64,000 nt of DNA. Origin: Myxococcales bacterium. GTDB taxonomy: Bacteria > Myxococcota_A > Polyangia > Polyangiales > Polyangiaceae. The DNA is taken from positions 124,001 to 188,000 of the forward strand of contig JAEUKE010000089.1 of the NCBI GenBank assembly GCA_016794345.1, given 5' to 3'. The notes under the pieces are model-generated. The model was not told where the DNA came from. It ran no database searches and saw nothing but the letters and a program-made list of their open reading frames with translations. Below, in pieces: positions 9,332-18,351 of the stretch; positions within the stretch are counted from its first letter, which is position 1; each line of letters begins with the position of its first letter. The position numbers and the translations under genes are program-made.

Positions 9332-9404
9332 TCCCAGGTGGCGGATTTGCACTCGCCTTCCTCGCGGTCCCGAGCCGCGCGCTCTTCTGATGAGCTAACC
9401 CGGG
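9332..9404 (-). ncRNA. tRNA-like element A (Pro-CGG-like shape, aberrant D and T loops)
   Basis: A 73-nt cloverleaf: acceptor CCCGGGT/ACCTGGG (one G-U) plus discriminator A, D-stem GCTC/GAGC, anticodon stem CGCGG/CCGCG with loop CTCGGGA (anticodon CGG), 5-nt variable loop, T-arm GGCGAG / CCGCC with the same single bulged A as element B and loop TGCAAAT. The D-loop ATCAGAA has no GG. D-stem and anticodon stem are identical in the two elements while acceptor and T-stem differ by compensated changes. It lies 57 bases after the stop of the 467-residue gene on the same strand, so co-transcription is possible. Confidence 0.6.
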
Positions 9405-9408
9405 GAGA

Positions 9409-9446
9409 GGGTCCGCCCGGCTTCGTTGCCGAGACCGAGCGGACCC
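9409..9446 (-). other. Two-tier hairpin between the 467-aa gene and the tRNA-like pair
   Basis: An 8-bp perfect stem (GGGTCCGC at 9409-9416 with GCGGACCC at 9439-9446) encloses a second 4-bp stem (CGGC at 9418-9421 with GCCG at 9428-9431) with a 6-nt loop. It starts 16 bases after the stop codon of the upstream gene and ends 5 bases before tRNA-like element A. No T-run follows, so it is not a classical terminator. It may be a processing site or part of the same RNA. Confidence 0.5.
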
Positions 9447-9461
9447 GATGAGACGATGTCT

Positions 9462-10865
9462 TCAGTGGTGTTCCTCCTCGTCTGCCAGGAGCGCGAAGCC
9501 GTGCTCGTCGCGATCGATGTGGAAGTCGACCTCGCCGAGCTCGGCGCGCGCGGGCTTGCCGGAGAACGCTCCGAGCTTGCGCAGCGTGCGCGCCAGGGCC
9601 GGGCTGCCGACCGTGACGCCGTGCACGAGCTCGGGGGTCGGTCGAAACGCGACCGCGGCACGCGCCGTTCGCGGCGTCGACCAACCGCCAAGTTGGGCTC
9701 GGTGCCTGGTGCACGCCGCCTCGACCGTCGCCCGAGAGCAAACGGCCTCGCCGTCGAGCACCTCCCACGGCAGCGGCAGCTCCGCCCAGACGAGGGTGTC
9801 CGGGTGGATGCCGCCGCCGGCGGCGCGATGCCACCGGGCCACGTCGGCGGCCATGAGCCGCATGACCTTGCCCGGCAACATCCGGTCGAGCAGGCCCTCC
9901 ATGCCGAGGGCGTGGAGGAGCGACAGCCAACCGTCGCGAGCCTTGTTCCACGCGCCAGCGGCCTCGTTCCAGGTGGACGAGTCCGCGCCGCGTGAGACGA
10001 TCATCGTGCGCCGATCGAAGCGGCTCTTGTCCCAGACCTCGCGAAGCATCGAGCCGGCGTCGCGCAGCACCTCGAAGGAAGCAGCGAGCAAGAGGCCCCG
10101 CTCTTCTTCGGTGAGGTGATGAACGACGCGGCGGTCCTGCATCACGTGAGCGATGGACAGCCACGACGCGGTGCCCGACGCCTCGCAGTGGTCGAGCAGC
10201 GCCTCGGCGATCTCGTCGTAGGCGCGCTCTTGCGGCCCAGCCGTGAACGTCGAGCGGAGGCTCATGCGAGACGAGAGGTATGCGACGAGGCAAGCCGAGC
10301 CCAGGTCCGCCGCGAAGACGGCGAACGGGAGGCGGGTCGCCAGGCTCGACTTCGACGCGCGCAGCAGAGCGTAACGACGCTCGCCGCGGATCATCCGCTC
10401 GAGCTTCTGCTCCAGGCGAAGGAGCAGTCGAAAGCGCTTGCCGTACCAACGGTGCCCCTTGAACAGGCCCAGCGCGCGGCGCGCCCGCTTGTCGAGCTTC
10501 TGGCGGTCGCCCCACTCCTTGTGGATGAGCCCGCCGGCCTCGCGCACGAAGGCCTCGACCTTGTCCGGGTCTCGGCAGTCGGCAACGCTGAGCGACGGCG
10601 CTTGCCACGAGAGCGGCGCTGCGCCGAAGAAGCTCGCGGCAAGCCGTATCTGCGTCTCGACCTGCACCCGCGCGCGGAAGAACTCGGTCGCCATCGACGA
10701 GTAACCCCACGCGGTCTGCGCGAGCGAGCTGCGCGCCGCGCGGAGCAGCTTCTGCCGCGCCTCGCCGCGCAGCGTCGAGCCGAGCGCGCGGAGCACAAGT
10801 TCCGCCACGTCTTCCGGACGCGGTCGGCCATGGACCATCTGAAACAGCTGACGTTCGAACGACAC
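9462..10865 (-). CDS. Uncharacterised 467-residue protein linked to the tRNA-like pair
   Basis: 467 residues from a GTG preceded by a good ribosome site (GAGAGGAG, about 7 bases). It is mostly predicted helical, basic in its first half, with a conserved-looking block around SSLATRLPFAVFAADLGSA and RMSLRSTF near the middle and an acidic/His C-terminus (ADEEEHH). There is no signal peptide, nucleotide-binding loop or nuclease motif I can name; one hydrophobic stretch may be buried rather than membrane-spanning. It lies downstream of the CBS and DUF2378-like genes and directly upstream of the hairpin and tRNA-like elements, which suggests an RNA-related role. That is inference only. Confidence 0.75.
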   Translation of the reverse strand: MSFERQLFQMVHGRPRPEDVAELVLRALGSTLRGEARQKLLRAARSSLAQTAWGYSSMATEFFRARVQVETQIRLAASFFGAAPLSWQAPSLSVADCRDPDKVEAFVREAGGLIHKEWGDRQKLDKRARRALGLFKGHRWYGKRFRLLLRLEQKLERMIRGERRYALLRASKSSLATRLPFAVFAADLGSACLVAYLSSRMSLRSTFTAGPQERAYDEIAEALLDHCEASGTASWLSIAHVMQDRRVVHHLTEEERGLLLAASFEVLRDAGSMLREVWDKSRFDRRTMIVSRGADSSTWNEAAGAWNKARDGWLSLLHALGMEGLLDRMLPGKVMRLMAADVARWHRAAGGGIHPDTLVWAELPLPWEVLDGEAVCSRATVEAACTRHRAQLGGWSTPRTARAAVAFRPTPELVHGVTVGSPALARTLRKLGAFSGKPARAELGEVDFHIDRDEHGFALLADEEEHH

Positions 10866-10989
10866 GGCGGGCTCCTCTCTTCCGCGCTTGAGAGCTGCGG
10901 CGGCAGGAGCGACGGTTCGGTCTAGCGAGGGCTGACGGTCGCAAGACGAAGCGTGTGGACGGCGACGCGCGAGCGCGCGGAGGCCTCTG

Positions 10990-11631
10990 TCAGCGGCGCG
11001 CTGGGTGGATTCGCACCAGGTATTCGACGAGGGGCCCGTTCCGGGTGGCCGTCACGGTGCACGGCCGATCGAGGACGTCGAGCAAGGTCTGGATGCCGCA
11101 GGAGATCGACTCGATGTCCATCGCGTGTGCGTTCGGCCAGCCTTCGAGCGTCACACGCGAGACCCCGTCGCTCAGCAGCGTCGCGCGCAGGGTTCCCCTG
11201 TCGAACGCCTTGGAGAAGATCGTCGAGGCGCGGCGGAGGATCGCGTAGTCGTCCGTCATCATCGCGAGCAAGATGGCCCAAGGACCGCGCAGCGCCTCGC
11301 GGGTGCTTTCGCCGACGACGTGGCGAACGAGCTCGAGCGGGTCGCGGCCCAGCTCGGCTGCGACGGCCGCCGTCACCGCGCGGGCCGAGGATTGCCCGCA
11401 CCAGGAGAGGACCCCGGCCGACTCGTAGTCCTCCCGCGCCTCGCGGGAGACGCGAGCGAGCGCGGCGCTGTACCGAGCGCCTGCAGCGCGACGGAGGAGC
11501 TCTCGTTGTTTGCCGATGAGCACACCGCGGATTCGAACCTCCGGCTGATGCATCACGAGTCGCCCGGACCCTAACACGGGATTGTCGGCGCGGAGGCTGG
11601 CCGCGGTGGCCCGTTGTCCTTCTGGGCTCAT
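10990..11631 (-). CDS. DUF2378-like myxobacterial protein
   Basis: 213 residues if read from the ATG that overlaps the stop of the CBS gene (ATGA); an internal ATG at 11553 would give 187 residues beginning MHQPEVRIRG and may be the true start, since the first 26 residues look unlike the rest. The body (RGVLIGK near the start, helical middle, ending LVEYLVRIHP) resembles the roughly 180-residue family expanded in myxobacteria (TIGR02265/DUF2378). Cysteines near residues 78 and 181 may matter. Function is unknown; the assignment rests on overall look, not on a diagnostic motif. Confidence 0.6.
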   Translation of the reverse strand: MSPEGQRATAASLRADNPVLGSGRLVMHQPEVRIRGVLIGKQRELLRRAAGARYSAALARVSREAREDYESAGVLSWCGQSSARAVTAAVAAELGRDPLELVRHVVGESTREALRGPWAILLAMMTDDYAILRRASTIFSKAFDRGTLRATLLSDGVSRVTLEGWPNAHAMDIESISCGIQTLLDVLDRPCTVTATRNGPLVEYLVRIHPARR

Positions 11632-12464
11632 CGACCTCGGCCGACGAGATAGGCCAGCAGATCGACGTAGGAGAGGATACCGACGAGGTGCTCCTCCTCG
11701 TCGACCACGGGGATCGCGCCGATGCGGTCGTCGAGCAGGGCGTCCGCGGCCTCCAGGACCGAGGCGGAGGGGCGCACCGTGATGGGGTTCGACGTCATGA
11801 TCGACTCCACGGTGAGCGCGAGCGCGGGGCTCTCGTCCACGAGGGCTTGCACGGGGTCACCGACCTTGGCGCGGATGTCGCGGTCGCTGATGATGCCGAT
11901 GACGCGTTTGTAGGTGTCCACGACCGGCAAGTGCCGGATCTCGGACTCGGTGAGGAGCGCGACGGCGTCGAGCAGCCTCGCCTCGGGACCGATCGCCACG
12001 GCGCGGCGGCGCATGACGTCGGCGACGATGGGCATGTGACGAGCGCGCGCGGTCGGGATGAGGCGACCTCGCTCCGCCAGCACATCCATCGCGGTGACGA
12101 TGCCCACGAGCCGCCCCTGCTCCACGACAGGCAGGCAGTCGATCTTCTTGGCGGCCATGCGCGCGCTGGCCTCCCCCACGGGCACGTGGCTGTCGACCGT
12201 GATGACGTCGGACGTCATGATCTTCGTGACGGGCGTCTGTCCCGGGGTGAGGGTCGGGTCGGAGACGAAGTGGAGGAGGTCCCGGTCGCTCACCATGCCG
12301 ACCACGCGACCACTGCCCGACACGACCGGGAGGTGCCGTGACCCCGACCAGAGCATCACCTGGTGCGCGTGCGCGATCGAGTCCGTCTCCCGGAGCTGGA
12401 GGACGCGCTTGCTCATCAGGTCGGCCACGGTCGTGTCTTCGGTCTGCCCCGCTTGCATGCTCAT
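11628..12464 (-). CDS. Four-CBS-domain protein
   Basis: 278 residues from the ATG at 12464 (MSMQAGQTEDTTVADLM); the frame stays open to an ATG at 12539 but those extra residues are Arg-rich and look non-coding. Four CBS motifs follow one another (VADLM...LPVV...VSDRDLL; IMTSDVITV...LPVV; VMRRRAVAI...LPVV...ISDRDI; IMTSNPITV...IPVV), making two Bateman modules and nothing else. Such proteins sense adenine nucleotides and modulate a partner. It overlaps the DUF2378-like gene by 4 bases. Confidence 0.9.
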   Translation of the reverse strand: MSMQAGQTEDTTVADLMSKRVLQLRETDSIAHAHQVMLWSGSRHLPVVSGSGRVVGMVSDRDLLHFVSDPTLTPGQTPVTKIMTSDVITVDSHVPVGEASARMAAKKIDCLPVVEQGRLVGIVTAMDVLAERGRLIPTARARHMPIVADVMRRRAVAIGPEARLLDAVALLTESEIRHLPVVDTYKRVIGIISDRDIRAKVGDPVQALVDESPALALTVESIMTSNPITVRPSASVLEAADALLDDRIGAIPVVDEEEHLVGILSYVDLLAYLVGRGR

Positions 12465-12574
12465 GATCGCCACACGATGCACGACCCGAGCCAGCGAGGA
12501 TCGCTGCGCGGCGCATCGATCGCGCCGCGCGCGGCGCAAGCTCTGCGGCAGGCGGCGCCGCAGCCGCGCGCGGC

Positions 12575-13792
12575 TCAGGCCGGTGGCGCCGTGAGCGCGG
12601 CCGTGGCCAGCGCGACGAAGTCCGCCCCGGCGGGCAGCCGCCCCTCTGCGTGCTCGGGCTTTCCGCCGCCGCGGCCGCCGCCTGCGCTCGCGATCGCCCG
12701 CAGGATCTTGCCGCAGTCGACGGGCGAGCTCGGGTGCCGCGTGACCAGCACGGCGAGGCCGTCGGTCGTAGGCGCTGCAAGCAGTGCGGCTCCGCGCAGG
12801 TCGGTCACGATGGCCGCGCCCGCTGCGCGGAGCGGCTCCATTCCCGCCAGGGAGAGGGTGGCCACGACGCAGTTCTCGCCTCTCGCAGCGGCGCCCCGGA
12901 CCAGCTCCGCTGCCAGGAACCTGGCAAGGTCGGTCCCGTAGCCGCGAGCCGCGTCCCGGGCGGATGAGAGCTCCGCCCGCAGCTTGCCGATCGCACCGGG
13001 GACGCCCGCAGGACCGCAGGTCATGTCGCGCGCGAGCGCGGCGAGCGCGTCGTGGGCGCGGCCGAGCTCGGCGCGCGCGCGCGCGCCGGCCACGAAGCCG
13101 AGCCGCACCCTGCCTTTGTAGCGCTCGACCGAGGTGATCTTCACGAGGGCGACCTGCGAGGTGCGGGTCGCGTGGGTCCCGCCGCAGGGCGACACGTCGA
13201 AGCCTTCGATGTCCACGACGCGAACGTCGCGCTCGACCTTGGGAGCGCGGCGGAGCGCCAGGCCCGCGAGCTCCTCCGGCGCGGGGAAGAAGGCGCGGAT
13301 GATCCGGTCGTCGTCGATGACGTCGTTCACGAGCGCCTCGGCGCGCGAGGCGGCGCGCTCGTCGAGCGCCGCGACGTCGAGGTCGATCGTGCAGGCCGTC
13401 TCGCCGAGTCGAGCCGAGACGGTCGGCGCGGCCGCTTCGTCGAGCAAGGCGCGCGAGAGCATGTGTTGACCCGTGTGGAGCGCCATGTGTACGCGGCGCC
13501 GCCTCGCGTCGACCCGGGCAGACACGGCCACGCCCGGCGCGGGCAGCGCGCCGGGGCTATGGTCGAGCCGGTGATGGACGACACCGTTGTCATCGACCTG
13601 CACGTCGACCACCGCGGCCTCCGTCTCGCCGAAGCGCATGCTGCCACGATCGGCCATCTGGCCGCCCGCCTCGGGGTAGAGGCCGGTCCTGTCCAGGACG
13701 ACGCTCGTCCAGCCCGCGAAGCTCCCGTGCGCGACGACGCGGGCGTCGAACGCAGAGAGGAACGGATCGTCGAAGTAGAGCCGCGGGGTCAC
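12575..13792 (-). CDS. AlaX-type alanyl-tRNA editing protein
   Basis: 405 residues. Contains the zinc site of the alanyl-tRNA synthetase editing domain, HTGQH (His106, His110) and CGGTH (Cys203, His207), preceded by LYPEAGGQMADRG. Residues from about 250 form a DHHA1-like C-terminal domain ending in a Gly-rich GGGRGGGKPE segment. The lack of an aminoacylation domain marks a free-standing trans-editing protein (long AlaX form) that hydrolyses Ser- or Gly-tRNA(Ala). It overlaps the upstream lipoprotein gene by 4 bases. Confidence 0.92.
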   Translation of the reverse strand: MTPRLYFDDPFLSAFDARVVAHGSFAGWTSVVLDRTGLYPEAGGQMADRGSMRFGETEAAVVDVQVDDNGVVHHRLDHSPGALPAPGVAVSARVDARRRRVHMALHTGQHMLSRALLDEAAAPTVSARLGETACTIDLDVAALDERAASRAEALVNDVIDDDRIIRAFFPAPEELAGLALRRAPKVERDVRVVDIEGFDVSPCGGTHATRTSQVALVKITSVERYKGRVRLGFVAGARARAELGRAHDALAALARDMTCGPAGVPGAIGKLRAELSSARDAARGYGTDLARFLAAELVRGAAARGENCVVATLSLAGMEPLRAAGAAIVTDLRGAALLAAPTTDGLAVLVTRHPSSPVDCGKILRAIASAGGGRGGGKPEHAEGRLPAGADFVALATAALTAPPA

Positions 13793-15054
13793 GGCTGGAC
13801 CCCGATGCCAACCACGATGTCCTCGGTGCCGCCCCCGAGGTCGACCACGCCGAGATCCTCGACGGTCGCGCCGGCTCCGAAACGGACCTGGTACACGCCA
13901 CGAACGTCGGCGATGAGGACAAGCCCGTCCAGCGACCCGCGATCGACCGTGGCGAGGGCGCCGGGGAGCTGCGGCGGCGAGCCCTCGTACGGCAGCTCGC
14001 CGCGCAGCATGAGCGGCTGAGCCGCCGCGGGATCGTAGTCGAAGACGAAGATGCCGTCCCCGAAGCCCGAGGTGACGACGACGGCGTCGTCGAACGGAGA
14101 GACCGCGATGGAGTAGGGGTCCTCGAAGCCCTCGATGGTCTGGACCGAGCCGAGGCCGGTCGCGGTGATCTCCACGGCTGCGACCCGGTTGGGCACGGCG
14201 GAGAAGGCGGAGTTGTCGCCGAGGACGAGGTGTTTGCCGTTTCGCGTGAGCGCGACCCAGCTGGTGATCGCCTCGTCGTCACCGAACGCGTCGACGCTCG
14301 TGATGACGCTCGGCGGCGGGCCGAGATCGAGGCGGTGGACGTGTGCGACGGCGGTCGAGCCGAGCGCGCCGCGCGCGGCGAGGAGCGCGTCTTTGGTGCC
14401 CGCGTGGAACAAGATGTCGCGCGCGGACTTGGACTCGAAGAGGCGCGGCCCCGCGGTGAGTGTCTCGTCGCAGCCGAGCCCGATGGTGTAGATGCCCCCG
14501 CCGTTCTCGGGGAAGTTCGTGTCGATCACGTACACGCCGCCGAGGTCGTCGTCCCAGCGAAGGTTCTCCGCGTAGAAGTCGCCGGCGAGCGCCTCGTCGA
14601 GCACCGTGACGTTGCCGGCAGCGTCGAGGCGGAAGACGCCGACCGTGCCGTCATCCTGCACGGCGAAGCCGATCTCGCCGTCAGGCGTGAACCGGATCGC
14701 GCGGTCCGCGGGGCGGCCCATGGAGAAGCGGGTGCCGGTCGAGGTCAGCTCGCCGGCGGCGGAGAGGCGCAGGACCTCGTAAGTCCCGTCGGGATCCATC
14801 GCGTCGTCGTAGGGGTGTCCGACGACCACGAAGCGCTCCTTGTCCGCCGCCCCGGGATCGCGATCGCAGCCGCCACCGCCGCCGCCGGTGCCGCCGCTCG
14901 TGCTCGTGGTCGACATGACCGACGACGACGTCGTCGTGCCCGAGCCGGTCGTCGAGGTGGAGTCGCCCGCTCCACCGCCGCCGGTGCCCGCATCGTCCCC
15001 GCAGGCTGCGAGGAGAAGGAGAGGAGCGAAGGGGAGGGCTGCGAAGCGCTTCAT
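13789..15054 (-). CDS. Beta-propeller lipoprotein with Gly/Ser/Thr linker
   Basis: 421 residues; signal ends LLAAC (Cys18). Residues 22-65 are an almost pure Gly/Ser/Thr linker, and the remainder is a lactonase/YVTN-like propeller (blades ending in IYTIGLG, VHRLDLG, GIFVFDYD). The frame is open upstream; the ATG at 15054 is chosen because the signal starts there. It is coupled by a 4-base overlap to the AlaX gene, an odd pairing of a surface protein with a tRNA editing enzyme. Function unknown. Confidence 0.8.
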   Translation of the reverse strand: MKRFAALPFAPLLLLAACGDDAGTGGGGAGDSTSTTGSGTTTSSSVMSTTSTSGGTGGGGGGCDRDPGAADKERFVVVGHPYDDAMDPDGTYEVLRLSAAGELTSTGTRFSMGRPADRAIRFTPDGEIGFAVQDDGTVGVFRLDAAGNVTVLDEALAGDFYAENLRWDDDLGGVYVIDTNFPENGGGIYTIGLGCDETLTAGPRLFESKSARDILFHAGTKDALLAARGALGSTAVAHVHRLDLGPPPSVITSVDAFGDDEAITSWVALTRNGKHLVLGDNSAFSAVPNRVAAVEITATGLGSVQTIEGFEDPYSIAVSPFDDAVVVTSGFGDGIFVFDYDPAAAQPLMLRGELPYEGSPPQLPGALATVDRGSLDGLVLIADVRGVYQVRFGAGATVEDLGVVDLGGGTEDIVVGIGVQP

Positions 15055-15086
15055 GCCGACGCTCTTCGCACGCTCGGGCGAGCAAC

Positions 15087-16316
15087 TCAATCCTTCGGCA
15101 TCGGCAGGCGCTTCCACGGATGGCCGTCCGCCGTGCCGCACATGCCGAGCACCATCGCGCGGTTGAAGAAGCCGACGCGGTTCATCACGGGCATGAACAG
15201 ATCGCGCAAGGTCCCGAGGAAGTCGTGGTCGCTCTGGAAGAAGGGCGTGAGAGCGCGCGTCACGAGCTGGTAATACCCGAGGTGGTCGCGGCGCGTGCGG
15301 GAGTACCGATCGAGCGCCCGAACGACGTCCCCGCGCTCGGCCTCGAGCGAGTCGGCGAGCACCATCGCATCCCACAGGGCGAGGTTCGCGCCCTGGCCGA
15401 GCTGAGGGCTCATCGCGTGGGCGGCGTCCCCCAGCGCGACGATACCTCGCGTGTGCCACGGGCCCATCACGACGTCGTGGTACGCCGAGAACAAAACGTC
15501 GGCGGGCCCGCGGATGGCGTCGAGCACGAAGCCGGCTTCCGGCACCATCGCGCGGATCTCGTCTTTCCAGGCCTCGAAGCCGTTTCCGCGCCAGGCATCG
15601 ACCTCACGCGCCGCGAGGCTCCAGTAGAGGCTCACCTCGGCGATGTGATCGTCGTCACGGCCCTCCTCCGGGCCGAGACCGGTGGGCAAGAGGCCGAGCA
15701 TGCGGCGCGTGCCGCGGACGACCTGGTAGAGCTCGCTCGAGAAGACGCGCTCGGGGTCCTTGGCGACGAACCAGAGGGCGCCCCAGGGGTACGGGTCCGC
15801 GCGCCGCAGGACGCCGAGCTCGTCTCGGAGGCGCGAGCGGGCGCCGTCCGCCAGCACGATCAGGTCGTGCGCGCCGCGGCGAACGCCGCGCTCGTCGATG
15901 ATGACGTATTTGTCGCGATGGCGATCCAACCGGTCGCAAGAGACGCCCAGCTCGAGGGGGATGCCCTCGCGCTGCACCGCGCGGAAGAGCGCCTGGAAGA
16001 GGACGCCCCGGTGAAGGCCGACGCCGAAGAGCGCCGGGTCGACGTCGGCGTACGCCAGCTCGAGGAGCAGGCCGGCCTCGTGCCTGAGCACGCGGAGCTT
16101 GTCGAGCCTCGCGCCCCGCGCGATCACCTCGTCGGCGAGGCCGAGCCGCGCGAGCACGGCTTGGCCCGTAGGCTGGAGGATGATGCCCGCGCCCACCGGG
16201 CGCGGCGCCTCGACGCGCTCGTACAGCGTGACCCGATGGCCCGCCCGCGTCAGAAACAACGCGGCCGCGGGACCAGCGGTCCCGCAGCCGATCACCCCCA
16301 CGTCGATCCGCCGCAC
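15087..16316 (-). CDS. FAD-dependent monooxygenase (UbiH/PHBH-like)
   Basis: 409 residues from a GTG. The N-terminal dinucleotide motif VIGCGTAGPAAALFL (residues about 8-22), a mid-protein DG motif (LADGARSRLR) and the FAD-ribityl motif GDAAHAMSPQLGQGANLAL identify a group A flavoprotein hydroxylase. Such enzymes hydroxylate aromatic or quinone substrates using NAD(P)H and oxygen in the cytoplasm. The substrate is not indicated. It is followed 5 bases upstream on the map by the enolase stop codon, so the two could be co-transcribed. Confidence 0.9.
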   Translation of the reverse strand: MRRIDVGVIGCGTAGPAAALFLTRAGHRVTLYERVEAPRPVGAGIILQPTGQAVLARLGLADEVIARGARLDKLRVLRHEAGLLLELAYADVDPALFGVGLHRGVLFQALFRAVQREGIPLELGVSCDRLDRHRDKYVIIDERGVRRGAHDLIVLADGARSRLRDELGVLRRADPYPWGALWFVAKDPERVFSSELYQVVRGTRRMLGLLPTGLGPEEGRDDDHIAEVSLYWSLAAREVDAWRGNGFEAWKDEIRAMVPEAGFVLDAIRGPADVLFSAYHDVVMGPWHTRGIVALGDAAHAMSPQLGQGANLALWDAMVLADSLEAERGDVVRALDRYSRTRRDHLGYYQLVTRALTPFFQSDHDFLGTLRDLFMPVMNRVGFFNRAMVLGMCGTADGHPWKRLPMPKD

Positions 16317-16321
16317 GCTCG

Positions 16322-17680
<1,359 letters not shown>

Positions 17681-17700
17681 CTACTCTCGGCCCCCCCATC

Positions 17701-18351
17701 GTGAGCGAGCTCCAATCGATAGGCGTCTTCGGGGAGGAGGTCATCCTCTGGGTGCTCCTCTTGCGCCAGTCGCCTCGGCGGCCTCCTCCGGACCACCTCT
17801 ACCGGCAGGCGAATATCCTGCTGGACGAGCTGCGAACGTCACCGGCTGCGCAGCTGTTGCCGGTCGTCAGCGCGGAGGACGGCATCTTTGCGCTCGTCGC
17901 GCTGATCGACGAGGTCGCCATGGCGCTGCCCGAGATCCGCCCGTGGTGGAGCCAGAACATGCTCCAAGCCCGACGGTTCAACACGAACAACGCCGGCGTC
18001 GAGTTCTTCACGCCCCGGCTCGAGCGAGTCCGGCAGGGCCCGAAATCGGTCCTCGCGACCTACGTCTCCGTGCTCGGCTGCGGGTTCCTCGGCCAATACG
18101 GCCTGCCAGGACGCGACCCGTACCTCTTGAACCAGCTCCGGGCCCAGCTCGCGCGCGAGCTCAACGTCGACGCCGACCGCGACGTCATGGGCGGCGCGCT
18201 CAGGCCTTACCGCTACGACACGCTCCCGGCGGAGTTTCTCCCGAAGGAGCCGTTCCTCAAGAGCGTGTGGATGGGCCGGATCCTCGCGGTGCTCTTCCTC
18301 GTCACGGGCAGCTACGTCCTCGGAACCGCGCTGTATGGCCTCGGCAAATGA
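17701..18351 (+). CDS. DotU/TssL-family protein (orphan)
   Basis: 216 residues from a GTG at 17701; the frame is open further upstream, but that part overlaps the enolase promoter. The sequence matches the DotU/TssL cytoplasmic bundle: ALVALIDEVAMALPE, the FFTPRLERV block and LGCGFLGQYG, then a single C-terminal membrane helix near residues 193-213. In type VI secretion TssL forms the inner-membrane complex with TssM. The next gene, overlapping by 4 bases, is a TssM-like GTPase, but no other secretion gene is present nearby. Confidence 0.85.
   Translation: MSELQSIGVFGEEVILWVLLLRQSPRRPPPDHLYRQANILLDELRTSPAAQLLPVVSAEDGIFALVALIDEVAMALPEIRPWWSQNMLQARRFNTNNAGVEFFTPRLERVRQGPKSVLATYVSVLGCGFLGQYGLPGRDPYLLNQLRAQLARELNVDADRDVMGGALRPYRYDTLPAEFLPKEPFLKSVWMGRILAVLFLVTGSYVLGTALYGLGK

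Noticed and set aside
9256..9404. Calling the pair as ordinary tRNA-Lys(CTT) and tRNA-Pro(CGG)
   Set aside because: Missing D-loop GG, altered T-loop, bulged T-stem base and no encoded CCA in both; a canonical call would hide the shared oddities.
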